From NCBI GenBank assembly GCA_902806575.1, contig CADCXD010000004.1, forward strand, positions 806,001 to 870,000: a stretch of DNA of 64,000 nt, given 5' to 3'. Under the pieces are notes generated by a model that was not told where the DNA came from, made no database searches, and saw nothing but the letters and a program-made list of their open reading frames with translations. The stretch is from Jackrogersella multiformis (taxonomy: Eukaryota; Ascomycota; Sordariomycetes; Xylariales; Hypoxylaceae). The translations under genes were made by a program, and so were the position numbers. Shown here in pieces: positions 14,764 to 26,604 of this stretch (position 1 is the first letter of the stretch; each line of letters begins with the position of its first letter).

Positions 14764-15298
14764 CGTTCGGATTCGTGCTTGCTACCATATCAGGAGTTAT
14801 CGGGGCGATAGTGCAGTACTTTGTGTACAAGACCTCGCCTTGGTAAATATTCGAAGCCCATTATTCCCTCAACAAAAACTAACGTATCGATCTCCGCATA
14901 GTGGTTATTATGCCAACACCTGTGATAATGTCTCCCCTATCTCGATCTAGTGGCAAATACCTAACGTAGTTCTTAACGCAATGTCCGAGATCTTCGTTAA
15001 CGTTACCTTATACAAGCTGGCGTACGTTCGCACCCCGGAGCACATACGGGCCACCGTGGTAGCGTTATTCTTATTCATAACGACGCTAAATAACGCCTTA
15101 AGCGAGATCCTGATCCCGGCTATTGCAGACCCGACACTAGTATAAGCCTAGGCCGCTCCGGCTATCGCGTTGGCTGCCCAGACCGCCATCTTCTAGTAAA
15201 GGTATCGCAACGTCAACGACGATGCCTTCATGACGTACACAGAGGACTTCGAGCAGCTCACCGATGAGAGCAAGGCGGTTGAGAAGGAGGAGAAATAA
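14764..15298 (+). pseudogene. PTR2-type peptide transporter, 3' part, with intact intron and Trp-to-stop changes
   Basis: This C-terminal part of the interrupted transporter starts directly at the LTR edge. It reads FGFVLATISGVIGAIVQYF, then SPC at a splice site. A 59-bp intron (14843-14901; donor GTAAAT, branch ACTAACG, acceptor ATAG) separates it from GYYANTCDNVSPIS, WQIPNVVLNAMSEIF, RTPEHIRATVVALFLF, ALSEILIPAIADP and an acidic tail, with a final TAA at 15296-15298. Five in-frame stops (14948, 15143, 15149, 15194, 15197) fall where PTR2 proteins carry Trp, the expected RIP result on TGG codons. The C-terminal transmembrane region of the family is recognisable; the gene is clearly dead. Confidence 0.88.
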
Positions 15299-15491
15299 AA
15301 TAAACAGCGGTTGACTACCTGGAGCGCCTGCTGCACTACCACCCGCATACATGCGACAGGCTTAAACCAATACTACCTAATTTAAGATCAGAGTCACGGA
15401 TACACATCGGTTTAGTTGGCGCCTGGAATCTGAATAGTATTTAATCGATATCGTACCAGATGTCGACGATAAGAAGGCGCGATAGATCCAC

Positions 15492-16874
15492 TCAGACTAC
15501 CGGCCAACCGCTGGAGAAATCGATAGTATTCCATCCGAACTGCTTCTGACCATCTGCGAAGCCGATCCGGGTGTCGACGTAATGATAGTAGAGGATCTAG
15601 AATGTAGGTGTTAGCAGACATTCATCAACAAGAGCGAGTTGGCGATGGACTTACAGGACCATGTGTGGGGTCGTTGTAGACCTATAATTAGAAAGGTGTT
15701 AACGGACAAAGTGCGCTATAATTATAGGGCAGTTAGTGGACATGACGCCCTGTACTTACCCCTTGCCCACCTGGCCCGTAGACAAAATCGTGGGATTCGA
15801 GCACCACGGTTCCGCCGCCGTTGGTGCACGCCGCGCCGTTCTTATCCACGAACCCACCGGTAGCCGAGGTAGATCGGCAGGCCAAGATCCTGTACTCCTC
15901 GCCGGCGGCCGGTCGGCTACGCCTTGCGTGTTAGCAGCGACGCACTTGGACACGAGCATCCCGAATACGGATACGGAGGGGGCAACCACTCACCTGGCGT
16001 CGTAGCCGCAGCACTTGCCCTTGCTGTAGAAGAGGTAGTAGTAGCCGCCCTGCGGGAAGACGAAGGCGCTCTCCTCGACGGTGGTGACGGGGTCGAAGGC
16101 GACCTGGTAGGCGCTGGCGCCGGCGGCGACGGCGGTGGGCGCGCTCGTCTTCATGGCCACCTGGTGCAGGTCCTTCCAGAAGCTGCCGAAGGTGAGCAGG
16201 TACGCGCCGTCGTCGGCGCTGATCAGGTTCGGGTCGATGGCGTTGTACGGCTTGCCGGCCGCCGACCGGATCCCCGTCGAGCCCCGGTCCGTCCACGTCC
16301 CCACGTCCAGGCTCGACGACGTCGCCACCCCGATCGCCGAGTCCTGCGCCCCGAACGTGCTGACCGAGTAGTACAGGTAGTACGTGCTGCCGATCTGGAC
16401 GACCTCAGGTGCCTGCGTGCCGGGGTTAGCCATTGGTTTGCTGCCCCTTTCGGATAGGCGCCGGAGCTGGACGGAGGTTTGATGGACTTACCCAAAGATC
16501 CTGGTTTCCGGCGAGGTCGATAGACGATCCAGACGGCAGGGCGGCACCTGAGAAGATCAAATTATGATACCAAATTAAAACCAACTTCGCAGAGAAGCCA
16601 ATGCACCTTTATAGGTCCACGGCCCCGTGATGTCGGGAGCCGTGTGGACCGCTATCTTGCCTCTGGTTGAAAAGCGGAAGTAAGTGCCATCAGAACGGCG
16701 AATAATGGCTACAATGTCAGTAGGTTACCAGGTAGGTATAGGACATGGGCTAGATGAATACTAACACGGGTCATGAGTGTTGACACACGTCCCCAAGCAC
16801 GCCCCGGGATTGGCGTAGCCACAGACACTTCCCAGGAAGGGCAACACGCCGCAGATGATGGACCCGAACCTCAT
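15492..16874 (-). CDS. abnA: GH43 endo-1,5-alpha-L-arabinanase, secreted, seven exons
   Basis: Secreted glycoside hydrolase family 43 enzyme that cuts alpha-1,5-arabinan side chains of pectin. By eye the exons are 16766-16874, 16607-16708, 16492-16547, 15994-16412, 15760-15922, 15655-15681 and 15492-15596, giving 981 nt and 326 aa, close to Aspergillus AbnA (about 320 aa). All phases fit. The start MRFGSIICGVLPFLGSVCG is a signal peptide, followed by YANPGAC. The catalytic set is visible: Asp35 in HDPSIIRR, Asp149 in YNAIDPNL and a Glu at about 202-203 in VEESAF. FGSFW, CCGYD, VYGPGGQGV and the C-terminal IDFSSGWPVV are family signatures. The gene is tail-to-tail with the dead transporter and has no stop, despite RIP-mutated DNA 200 bp away. 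Several introns contain CTAAC branch points. Confidence 0.93.
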
Positions 16875-17551
16875 GATGAACCCTATGTGCGTCCCAATTA
16901 CCTGTTAGTAGTTGATCCTAAGAGTCTTCCGGATTCAACGCACCAAATAAAAATTAATACAGTAAAGCTTTGGAATGAGAAGCCCCTCGGCAGATCAAAG
17001 AATCGGCTACGCAAGAACGACCATCTCGTTCCTTAATATACATAACAACGGCGGCCCTGCCGACCCACCTGGTGATAGGCGCGGCTAGGGGGCGGACCCC
17101 ACACCTCCGGGACCTGCTCCATTAGGCAATTGGGACCTTGCATTGGCAGCCTCTGGTTGGAGGAATTTCCATCGAGAGGCGTGCTAAACAGGAGGGTGCG
17201 CCACACCAGTGTCAGCCACTTACGCCACGCCAGGAGCGCACCATACCAGGTGCCGGAGCAGTGCCAGCCACCGCATGCGCCACACCAGCTGCTTCACAGA
17301 CCACAGCCATAACACGTAATCAACCACACCACGCCACCACCGCGACCGGCGACTGGCTGCCATCACCACCACCACCACCTTCGAGCTTCAAGCTTCGAGC
17401 TTCGCGCGAAGCACCGTAGAATCTGCTCCTGAAGTCAGGGTTTTATAGTGCCCTCGGGGTGCCCACTTGTAACATTTATATTTATATCCGCCACTTTTCA
17501 GTAGCTTATTTTTTAAATTAAACCCATATTTCATTATAAAAATAAAACAAA
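16875..17551. other. Intergenic region, probably the abnA promoter
   Basis: Balanced base composition with no convincing gene. The 5' side is the upstream region of the arabinanase. The part near 17200-17310 is rich in CCACACCA/GCCAC-like words, and 17380-17410 has a short palindromic cluster around CTTCGAGCTTC and CGCGCG. The last 100 bases are AT-rich and would hold the 3' UTR of the carboxypeptidase. Confidence 0.5.
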
Positions 17552-19522
17552 TCATAATTCCCCGATGATATAATCCTCTTGCTTCATGATACTTTGCACT
17601 CCTTCGGGAAATCCGGCAGGAACGCTTGGGCACGTCCCTGGTGAAGGACCCGGCTCTACTATGACCCCATTGACTATCAAAGCAGATCCATCTTCAATCG
17701 CGCTGATCTGGTTGGCAGCACATGTCGACGACATAAACCTCAGGTAGCAGGTCATTGGATAAGTGGGTGGCGGTGTGAATGTTTGGTTGGACTCAAATAG
17801 GCCACCCGTCGAGTAGTTGCTTGTTACCACTATCTTTCCTGTGGCGATATCCCTTCCCTGCATGGAACGGCGTACGATGTGATAGGCTTCCTTGGGCTTG
17901 TAAGCTGGAACCATGTGGCCGGATTGATAGACACGGGTGAAAGAAAACAAGCCATGCTGGCGGACTTGTCCAACTGGATCGGGCAGATCAGGATCGTCCA
18001 GAGTAACATTGGCATATCCAGCAGCACTGAACTCGTCGCTTTGGGAGTACTCTACACTCAGGCTTGCTCGCTCGCCACCGATCCAGTTGCAAGCGAAGTC
18101 TCTGTCCCCATACACCATAGCGACTTGGATGCCGGAATCCAACAAGGTAGCAATGTCTTCGAAATAGCCTCTGGGATCTCGCCTCGGGTAGTCACCCGTG
18201 AGATTGAACGCCTTTCCAACCGTGTTAGAAAGGACGGTGAAGTTAACAGGCACGCCCAATTCCTCGAGCACCTGCTCATCGGCGAGGTAATCCAGGAACT
18301 CGAATCCCGGGAATGCATCCAGGTAACAATGAGCGATGTCGTAAAAAGCCCACTTCTTACGGTTTGCATACAGACCTTCCACTTCATTCTGGCAGAAGTC
18401 GCTGGCTAACTCGCATGCGATATTAACATCGGTCGCATTGCCATACATGCCTGGATCCTGTCCTCTGGCGACATGGTGACACCTGCGGATCAGATCTTGA
18501 CAGCCGTCTTTCCGGAAATATGCCACTAGAGCAGATTGGTACTCATCGAGGGTGATGCCATCGATGCCGTAGGCATTCCTGTCGTAGGCATATTCTGGTG
18601 CAGACGTCTCTTGAACGTACAAGTCCACACACCCGTTAATGATGCCAAGCGTTGTGAAATTGAGAACCTTTGCACGCTGCAAGGAGCTGCTGCGGATTCG
18701 AGCGTTCTGTTCATGGATAAACCCAGCAAAGCTCGGCCCATACCTGCCACCGTATGATTCCGTCCAGATGCTTATCGAGTCGTCGCTGGAGGTATGCTCA
18801 GGGAAATCTTGTAACCACACTTGCAGAAAATTCCAGAAATGCCGCGCAGCGTTTTCGGTAGTATTGGCGGTCGAGTTGGTGTCCTGGCTGCTGAAATTTC
18901 CCGGGATCAAGGTTGGTTCTCCCTCGCCCGGTTCATTGAAACCATCAACGATGATGTTGCCGGTCTTCAGGTCCAACATTCCAGGCGTCAGTATATCGTA
19001 ACTGAAGCCTGTTTGGACGGGCTGGTCGACGTAGAGCACATTATAATCGAGGTTCCAAGACAAAGGGTTGGGTTCAGGGGCAATCGTCCCATTAATGTGG
19101 CATGGTCCGTTCTCAGTAAACAGAGCGAGTATAGAGGACGCTCCGGGCCCACCGTTCATCCAAATGATCAGAGGAGAGCCTTCGGCATTATTCTGCGACC
19201 TGAAGTACCAGAAGAATGTGTGAACAGGATAGTCATGTTCCACCCCACTCATGGAATTGGGTTCGAAATTCACGTAGCCAGCGTATGAAGTGGTCTCCCC
19301 GCATATACCTGGCTGGAGAAAAAAAATGGTCAGCAGTTGTATTCAAGGAATAAATCCAGTAGTACCTGCTGTTGAACATACTCGCACTTCCTTATAGGAT
19401 ATGTTCACGTTCTGGAAGATGTCCGGTGTTGCAGCAGTTGTCTTGATGGTTTCTCCTGGCGGTTGCAGTGCACCAAGTGCACCGAACAGCAGGAATAAGG
19501 CAATACCAAGCCACAATAGCAT
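17552..19522 (-). CDS. Serine carboxypeptidase, S10 family, secreted
   Basis: Two exons, 19382-19522 and 17552-19312, flank a 69-bp intron (donor GTATGTT, branch GCTGAC, acceptor CCAG), giving 633 aa. The protein removes C-terminal residues from peptides. The start MLLWLGIALFLLFGALGA is a signal peptide or anchor. Family marks in order: WMNGGPGASS (oxyanion region), Ser at about 233 in TESYGGRYGP, Asp at about 452 in YGDRDFACNWIGG, and His at about 513 in SGHMVPAYKP. Cys pairs and many NxS/T sites fit a secreted glycoprotein. It is longer than yeast CPY by a C-terminal tail with a further Cys-containing segment. LTR copy C lies only 300 bp upstream of its start and could affect its promoter. 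No stops or frameshifts are seen. Confidence 0.93.
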
Positions 19523-19817
19523 ACTGTAGAAATTAAAGTGCAGGTAGGACTGAGTAAAGGGCAGTTTGGATATAATATAAACTATGATGTCTTGGTTATC
19601 TGGTAGACCTGGAGTATACTATTTGATGGATGTAAGGTTGGAATGATCCAGAAGAATTTATAGTTCAAGAATAGAGTGTCGGCAACAAGCAGTTTCGAGA
19701 CTATGAACCATACTGTGCGCATTCGGCGTCGCCATAAATCATGTAGCACCCGAGCGGAGCAAGGTTGGATTAGGTACACAGTCGGCTTGATTGGCTTTCC
19801 GTTCAACGCTGTTCTAG
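19523..19817 (-). promoter_or_regulatory. Residual upstream region of the serine carboxypeptidase
   Basis: The 295 bases between the carboxypeptidase ATG and the insertion site of copy C. No specific factor site can be named. The retroelement marks the upstream limit of the original promoter DNA. Confidence 0.4.
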
Positions 19818-19822
19818 CTTGG
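19818..19822 (+). repeat. Target-site duplication CTTGG, left copy
   Basis: The five bases CTTGG directly before TGTGACA recur directly after the right LTR at 26238-26242. A 5-bp duplication is usual for LTR-retrotransposon integrases. Confidence 0.85.
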
Positions 19823-20131
19823 TGTGACAAGGGCAATAGGACTTGGAACTATAGTTTAATTTTGAGTAATAATTCTCTATGGTCTTAAGGTCTTTGCCTT
19901 TTCTTTCTTTTTATGAAGGAAGGCGTAATGACTTATATATATATAATTTGAATATTTTTTTAAGCGTTATTAGCGTTTTTTTAGTTTTATTAGTTTAATT
20001 TTATATATATTAATTAAGTTTTTTAATTAATTTTATTTAATAATTTTATTTTATAAGTTTTAATATATTTCGTATTTATTAATTTATATATATTAATTAT
20101 ATTTTATTTTATAAAGCTTATTTATATAATA
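19823..20131 (+). repeat. Left LTR of copy C
   Basis: A 309-bp LTR. Bases 19823-19935 keep G and C (for example TGTGACAAGGGCAATAGG) while the rest is RIP-mutated. It matches the LTRs of copies A and B over its whole length. Confidence 0.85.
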
Positions 20132-23100
20132 TTAAATTTTTTTTTTAATATTTATTTTTAAATATATTATATAATTATAAAATCGTAAAATTTATTAATA
20201 TATTATTTATAAAATAGTTTAATTATTACTTTTATTTTTTTATTAAATATATATTTATAAGGTTTTTAAGTTTAATGTTTTTTAATCGGTTAATTTTTTT
20301 ACTTTATAAAATATTTTATTTTATTTTAATTTTTAATAAAGTTTATTATTTATTTTATTTAATAGTTTTTAAATTTTATTAAAATTATTATACGTAAAAT
20401 TTAATTAAAGTTAAAAAGTTTTTAATTATTAACGCGATAAAATTTAATAAGTAAAATATAAAACGAATTATATATTTTTTATTTTTTAAGAAAAGTGAGT
20501 TTTACCGCGGTAAAAAAATTATTTATTAAATTTTAAAAAAGCTTAAAAGTTTTTTATTTAATTTTTTAACGAGGCGTTTAGTTTTAATATTTTTTACGTT
20601 TAATATTACGAGTTAATTTATTTCGAAAATTAATATTTTTTTTTTATCGTTTATTAATTTAATTTTTTATTTATTAACGGTTTTATTTTAAGTGTTTTTA
20701 TATATTTTAATGTATTTATATTATTTAATATATATATAATTTACTTTTAAAATTACGTAAAATGTTTATAAAAGGATTATAAATTACCGGGTGGTAATTA
20801 TAATTAATATAAAAAAAGGTAAATTATATTAATAAAAAAATAATAATATTATAAGTAAATTTTATAATCGTAAATAAATTTTTTTAATTATTTATTTCGT
20901 AATTAATAAAGGTTTTAAAATAAAATTTTAAAATTTAATTAAAGCGTTTTATTTATTTATCGGTTTATAAATAAAATATAATATTTATATAAAATTTAAT
21001 GTTTATTAATTTAAAAAAATCTTTTTAAATATAAAACGTAAATTTAAAATCTTTATTAAAAATAATATTTAAAGGTATATTATATAATTTTTAATATTAT
21101 TTAATAAAAATTTTAATTAAGTTATTAAATCTTTTTTTTTTACTTTAAAAGGAATAAAATGCGTTATTTTAAAAAATAAATTTATTATTATTATTAATTA
21201 AGGTTTATAATATAATTTTATCGGTTAAAATATTTATATAAAACGTAATAAAGGATTTTATTTTATTAATATTTTAAATAACTTTATACGTAATTTTAAA
21301 TAATCTTTTTAATATTTAATTATTAAAAGTTTTAAGTGATTAATTTTAAGGTTTTGTTTATTTTTATATGTTTAATAACGAGAATATTATATTTAATAAA
21401 AATAATTTCTTTATAAAGTTTTATAAGTATTTAAAGTTTTTTTTTTAATATAAAAAGTTTTTTTATAAAGTAACGTTTTTAAAAGGATTTTTAACTTACG
21501 TAATATATTTTAAATTATTAATAACTGCTATTTTTAATCGTTTAATAAAATTAAAAGCTTAATTAAATATAATAAAATTATAAAATCTTTTTAATATAAC
21601 GAGGATAATTATTAAAAAAACGAATAAAGTTTTTTAAAAATATAAAAAAAATTAATTTTATAAAATTAATTTTATAAATTAATTTTAAAAAAATATTAAC
21701 TTTATTATTTTATTTATTTAATCGGTAATTAATTATAAATTAATATAATAAAAGTTCTTATATTTATCGAGTTTAACGTTAATTTAAAATTTTAATTATT
21801 ATAAAGTAAATTAAGTTTTAATAATTTAAGTAAATTTTAATTTAAATTTAAATTTTTTTAAATATTAATGTTATTTTTTAAAAGAATTTATTATAATTAA
21901 TAAATTTTTATTATAAATTTTATAATTTATTTTTACCGATATAAATTTACGAGAATAATAAATTATAAATTTAAGTTTGTTTTATTTATTTTTTTAAAAA
22001 AAAAACGACGTTAATAATATAATTTAAAGCATTAATTTTAATATAAGTTTATTTTAAAAAGTTAAAATAAATAATAATAAAGGTTTAAATAAAACGGAAT
22101 TTAAATTTTTTAAAAAATTTACTTAATTTTTCGGTTTATTTTTAATCCTTTTTATCTTTTTTATTTACGTTAATAATTAATTTTATTATTTTTAAGAATT
22201 CTTTTATAAATTATCGATAAAAGTTTATAAAGCCGATAAATTATTAAGATTTTTTTAATAATTTAAGCGTTTTTTAAATATTAATATAATTAATCTTTTT
22301 TATGTTATTAAAATGTCGTTAATTTTAATATTATAATTAAGAAAGTTTATTTATTAGATTTTTTAAAAGTATTTTTACGGGTTAATTATAAGGTAATATT
22401 TTATAAGTTTTTTTAAAACTTTTTCAACGATTTTATCGTATTTTTTTATAATGTTTATATAAATAAAGAGGTTATTTAAATATATTAAAAAATTTAAATT
22501 AATAAGGTTTTAAAAAATGTTATTTATTATAAATTAAAAGGTTATAAAAGTATTAATTAATTTAAAAGGTATAATTAAATATTTAAAAAGATTATATTTA
22601 TATTAAAAAGCTATTTTTTATTCGTTTTTATTTAATTTTAATATAATAAAATCTTAATTTAAGATTAATTTTAATAAATTATTTTACGGTTTTAAAGTAA
22701 GTTTATAATTTAAATATTAAACGTATAAAATATTAAATAAAAATAATAATATTATTTAAACTTTTCTAATTTATTATAAGCCGAAAAAAGTTTTAAAAAT
22801 TTAACTTATTTATAAATATTATAAGTGTTATATAAAATAAAGTTAATTTTTAAATACGTTTATTATTAGATATTTTATTTAATTATAATTTTAATATATT
22901 AAATTCTTTTTTATTTATAACGTAAAAAGGTTTTTAAAAAAGCGTTTTTTTTAAAAAAAATCGATAACGTGATTTTATAATTAATAATTTAAGAAGCGTT
23001 ATTTTATTTTTTTCGTTATAATATGCATAAATTTACGGAATTTTTTAAGAATGTTTTTTAATGTTTTTTTTATTTCAATATTCCTTATTATTATTATATT

Positions 23101-25962
23101 AATTAGCTTTTTTAAGTTATATACGATTAAATTAATATAATATTTCTAATAAAAAAAATTAAATTTAATCTTTTTAAGATTTAAGAAAAAGTTTACGAGT
23201 TTATAGATTTTTATTTATTATTATAATATAATAATATTATATTTATTATTTAAAGCGTTTAACTTAAAGTTAATTTTAAAAAAATGGTTTTTTTAATAAC
23301 GAAAAATAAAAAAATCGATATAATAACGTTTTATAAAAGGGATTTAAGTTAAATCGAAAGTTAATATAAGTTATATATATTATTTTTTAATAATCGGTAA
23401 TTTTTATTTCCTTATTTTAAAAAAAGATATTATTAAAACTAAGTTTTTTAAGTTTAATAATATTTATATTTAATATTTATTTTTATTATATATTAATATT
23501 ATATTAATAATAAGTTTATATTTTAAAATTAATTTTAAATAAAGTTTTTTTATAACTTTTATTTTATTTTTAATTAGCTTTTTAATTATTATAACTTAAT
23601 AAATTTTATTTTAATTTAATTATAAAATTTAACGAAATACGACGTTAAAGTTATTTAAAAATTTAAGTTAAAGTTTTCGATTTTTATAATTTAAAAATAA
23701 AATAATTCTTATAAAGTTATATTTATTTATACCTTTTTTTATAATAAAAATATAAATTAAGTATTATTATTTTAAGATTATTTTACGAAAGAAATTTTAT
23801 CCGGGTTTAATAATAAGTTTTTATTATTAACGTTTTTTTAACGAAATAAAAAAAAGTTTAATAATTATTACGTTTATAACGTTAATAAAAAAAAATTCTT
23901 TTTTATTAATTTATATTTATTTAATTAAATTTTTTAAAGTAATTTTATTATTAAATTAAACTTTATTTTTTTAATTTAATTTTAATTTATTTTTATTTTT
24001 AAGTTTATAATTATTTTTTAAGAATTAATTTTAACTTAAATTAAAGCGGTTTTTTTTTCGCGGTTAATTTAATCCGATTTTAAAGGCTTTTAAATTAAAA
24101 CGGGTTTTTTTTTCTCGAAATACCGAGGTTAATTAATATATTTTTATATATTTAACTTATTTTTTAAATAACGATAAGGAATTTTTTATTTATATTTAAA
24201 AGTTTTTTTTATTTAAAATAAATTAATTTAATAATTTCGTTAAAAAAAGTTTTAACGATATAATTTTAAAACGTCGTTTTAAATTATTAAATTATTTTAT
24301 TAAAATTTAATAACTTAATAAAATATTAAGTAATATTTTTTTAATATTTAAGTTTATTTATTTTCTTTAAATTACGATATTTTTTCGAAAAGTTTATAAA
24401 ACGTTTTTAAAAAATAATAACTTATATTATTTAAGTATTAAAAACCTTTAATTACGTAATTTAATTTTTACGTTATTAATATTATAATTATATTTTTTTA
24501 AATAATATCGATTTAATTTAATTAATACGATAAAAATTTTTAAGAAAATTTTTTATATACGTTTTTAAGTATATTTTAACTTTTATTTATTAAGTTTAAA
24601 ATTTTAAAAAGTTTTTATTATCGTAAACGATAAGTTTATTAAGTTATATTAAATTAACGGTAATTATAACGTAAAAAAAACGAGTTAATCGTTTTAAAGT
24701 TTTAAATAATCGGTTATTATTATTTTAAAGTGGTTTTTTAAAAAGATTTTTAAGTAATTTAAAGTTTTAAAATTAATTATCGAAATTAAAGTCGTTTAAG
24801 TTATTATTAAGTATTTCGACGGCTTTTTTAAAAGGAATTTTTTTTTTTTTTTTAAATATAAAAAGGTTAATTTTAACGAAATTAAATTATATTTAAGCTT
24901 TTTTAATTATTTTTTTAACATAAGTTTATAAAAGGGATTATAAAGAAAAAAGGTTTTTTATTTAAGCTTTTAAATTAAAGTATTTAATAAATAATATTTT
25001 AAAATATATTAAGTTTTTTCGATTAAAAAAATTTAATTTAATTAACGTTTTTAATATAATATATTTTTTAATATTTTTTAAAACGAAGTTAATATTAATT
25101 AATTTATTAAAAACGGTTTAAATATAAGCTTTTAAATTATTAAATTAACGGTAAGTTTTTACGTTAATATACGTAAAGTTTATATATTTTTTTATAAAAA
25201 AATTATTAATTTAAGATTTTTTAATATAAATTTAATTTATTACTTTTTATTAAAGATTTTTTTATTTTTTAATATTTTAATAAAAAGTTTAAAAAGTTTA
25301 TTAATAATAATTAATTATTTTTTAAGCTTATTAATAACTTTTTATCGAGCTTAATTATTTTATATATATTAAATAATTATATTTTAAATTTATTAAAAAA
25401 ATTTAAAAAATTTTATTAAATTTATTATTTAAAATAAGTTATTTATTTATTTATTAATATTATATTAATTTAATTAAGTTAAATTATCGTGTTATAAATT
25501 ATTTAAATTAAATTATATTAATTTTAAAATTAATTTTTATTAATAATTTAATTATTTATAATAATAATAATAAATGTTTAAATAATATAATAATTATTAT
25601 ATATTTTTTAATAAAGTTTAATAAATTATATAAAAAGGTTATTAAAATTAATTTTAATATTATTAATATTAAAAACGTTTTATATAATTATTTTATAATT
25701 TTTAAAGTTATAAAAAATTATAATATTATCGTTATTAAATTAAAATAATTTAAAAATAAAAAAAAAGTTTTAAAGCGATATATTTTTTATTTTAAATAGT
25801 TTAATAAAAATTTACGTATTAAAACGTTATTTAATTTTAATAAGTTTTTATAAACGGTAATTTTTTTTATATTTACTTTTAATTTTAAAATTTTATAAAA
25901 AAAATATTATTAAAAATTCGAAAAATTATTTATTATTTAATAAAAAAAATAATTTAAAGTTT

Positions 25963-26237
25963 TATAATTTAATTTTAAATAATAATTTTATATAATTTTT
26001 AATTTTTTAATTTCTTTTATAAAAAAAAACGTAATAATTTATATATATATAATTTAAATATTTTTTTAAATATTATTAATACTTTTTTAATTTTATTAAT
26101 TTAATTTTATATATATTAATTAAGTTTTTTAATTAACTTTATTTAATAACTTTATTTTATAAGTTTTAATACATTTCGTATTTATTAGCTTATATATATT
26201 AATTATACTTTGCTTCGTGAAGCTTATCCATATGACA
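25963..26237 (+). repeat. Right LTR of copy C, 5'-truncated
   Basis: About 275 bp matching the left LTR from its 28th base onward. The first 27 LTR bases and the adjoining polypurine region are missing. It ends CTTCGTGAAGCTTATCCAT then ATGACA. Confidence 0.8.
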
Positions 26238-26242
26238 CTTGG
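26238..26242 (+). repeat. Target-site duplication CTTGG, right copy
   Basis: Identical to 19818-19822. It defines the right border of copy C and shows that CCTATGGC and onward was once contiguous with the DNA left of 19818. Confidence 0.85.
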
Positions 26243-26604
26243 CCTATGGCTACTTAAAGCGGATATGCCTTTTTCCTCAAGCCCAAGGTTAACGGGAAGA
26301 TAAGAGTCATTTTGGATACCTGCAGAGACAAGGTACTTAAGACGGGTCTTTCTCAATACGTGCTTCGTGAAACAAAAGCCGGGTCGCTGCAGCCAGAGCC
26401 ACCGAAGGTCATTGCCCAGTATACCAACCCCGACGGCAGAGAATGGCCTTCATTTGAAGAGCTGTTCGAGTGTAACAAAGAACGGCCTCACTGAGGATTT
26501 GTATATTAGGATGCCGCTTTTGTCAGAAAATTCAAAAACATCGATAGTCTCCGACCTGTTGCCAAGCCAACCGATAATAACTGGGTGGTGCCCATTGGCT
26601 TGAT
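26243..26604 (+). other. Unique flank of copy C, possible gene remnant
   Basis: Normal composition. A + frame at 26312-26494 begins MDTCRDKVLKTGLSQY and later reads NPDGREWPSFEELF, but has no start context or partner exons and I do not recognise a family. It may be decayed coding DNA. The repeats at 26605 begin in another frame. Confidence 0.3.

Larger units (their letters stand above)
19823..26237 (+). mobile_element. LTR retrotransposon copy C, full length, RIP-degraded, with target duplication
   Basis: A 6.4-kb element from TGTGACA (19823) to TATGACA (26237), flanked by CTTGG on both sides. The left edge is the least mutated version of the family and shows the original LTR start. The interior is RIP-degraded with no coding frame. 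The right LTR has lost its first bases in a deletion of about 300 bp that joins internal sequence to the LTR at a shared ttttataa near 25963, when compared with 3945-4246 of copy A. Confidence 0.9.

Noticed and set aside
15924..16457. Open frame of 177 codons on the + strand
   Set aside because: It is the antisense shadow of the large arabinanase exon; its composition is Arg/Gly/Val-rich without domain resemblance.
17879..18409. + strand frame of 176 codons
   Set aside because: It is antisense to the serine carboxypeptidase, which carries the catalytic motifs.
26290..26494. Possible reverse-transcriptase fragment (PKVNGKIRVILDT)
   Set aside because: The resemblance to RT is limited to a few residues, there is no YXDD motif and the following sequence does not fit.
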